Origin: Lantana camara
Taxonomy: Eukaryota > Streptophyta > Magnoliopsida > Lamiales > Verbenaceae
Direction of reading: 5' to 3'
Assembly (NCBI GenBank): GCA_037501455.1
Contig: CM074861.1
Coordinates: 36,410,001 to 36,474,000 of the forward strand
DNA: 64,000 bases
Shown here: positions 63,826-64,000 of the stretch, piece after piece
Numbering within the stretch: the stretch's first letter is position 1
Layout of the letters: every line of letters starts with the position of its first letter
The notes under the pieces: generated by a model
Database searches by the model: none
What the model saw: the letters and a program-made list of their open reading frames with translations, nothing else
What the model was told of the DNA's origin: nothing
Translations under genes and position numbers: made by a program

Positions 63826-64000
63826 GACTCTCTTGATGTTTCCTTGAAGGTTGGAATTCGTTACCACCTAACAGAAACATTGAGGTTGTTGTGATCTTTA
63901 TCCCGGAGTTGAACCTTGTTCCAAGACACCCTACTGGATGACTTTAGCCGACTACGTGTTCGAGTTGAAGAGCCGAGAATTGCCTCAGAGAAGAAGTCTC
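63826..64000 (+). pseudogene. Start of pol (RT N-terminal lead), degenerate, runs out of window
   Basis: In one frame CDLYPGVEPCSKTPYWM (about 63890-63940) corresponds to the conserved DLxPGxEPxSxxPYRM segment before Ty3 reverse transcriptase. Upstream, VSLKVGI and LPPNRN-like fragments lie in shifted frames. The following LADYVFELKSRELPQ replaces the usual PAELRELKxQLxEL. The RT itself lies outside. Confidence 0.65.

Overview
The window is nuclear DNA of a eudicot plant. It carries three intron-bearing plant genes: a mitochondrial-type CPN10 chaperonin, a plant phytanoyl-CoA hydroxylase-like enzyme and a WUSCHEL-related homeobox gene of the WOX1/STENOFOLIA type. They sit in an island of about 11 kb (28-39.4 kb), next to an aldo-keto reductase pseudogene. 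Both sides are buried in nested, mostly dead transposable elements. I cannot name the species.

Left block (1-27.7 kb). A long-LTR Ty3-type element with PBS, PPT and LTRs of about 3.2 kb but almost no coding capacity (LARD-like) fills 1-12830. It is split by a minus-strand solo LTR (4496-8031) with a perfect 5-bp target duplication. Next is a Mutator-like (MULE) transposase pseudogene (13144-19393), cut by a 5'-truncated LTR whose first 285 bp are triplicated. After an AT-rich stretch comes the 3' end of an L1-type LINE (zinc-binding RT C-terminus plus RNase H) with a 13-bp target duplication. A Ty1/copia element (21626-27119) has inserted into the LINE.

Gene island (28.2-39.4 kb). The order is aldo-keto reductase pseudogene (+), CPN10 (+), PhyH dioxygenase (+), WOX (-). 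Splice phases of the last three can be followed exon by exon and give complete proteins of 97, 283 and 335 residues. No functional link between them is evident. A Mutator-type MITE with a 9-10 bp target duplication lies at 41.1-41.45 kb.

Right block (44-64 kb). A minus-strand copia remnant carries a complete 9.8-kb chromovirus of Tekay/Del type (45781-55603, 5-bp target duplication GGAAC). Its pol is nearly whole and ends in a chromodomain-like segment, but several stops and frameshifts make it non-autonomous. Next come an LTR-promoter-like stretch on the minus strand and a PPT-bearing 3' end of another Ty3 element. Its LTR (56895-62199, split by a 2.0-kb solo LTR) is followed on the right by a PBS and gag, so one LTR seems to serve two elements. 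The window ends at the start of that element's degenerate pol.

I found no new protein-coding defence or biosynthetic system. The most interesting unexplained structure is in the LTRs themselves. Five different long-LTR families share the same ordered non-coding blocks. Four of them also have a canonical splice donor in the LTR, three of these with an acceptor just before gag, and GC-rich palindromes at similar LTR positions.
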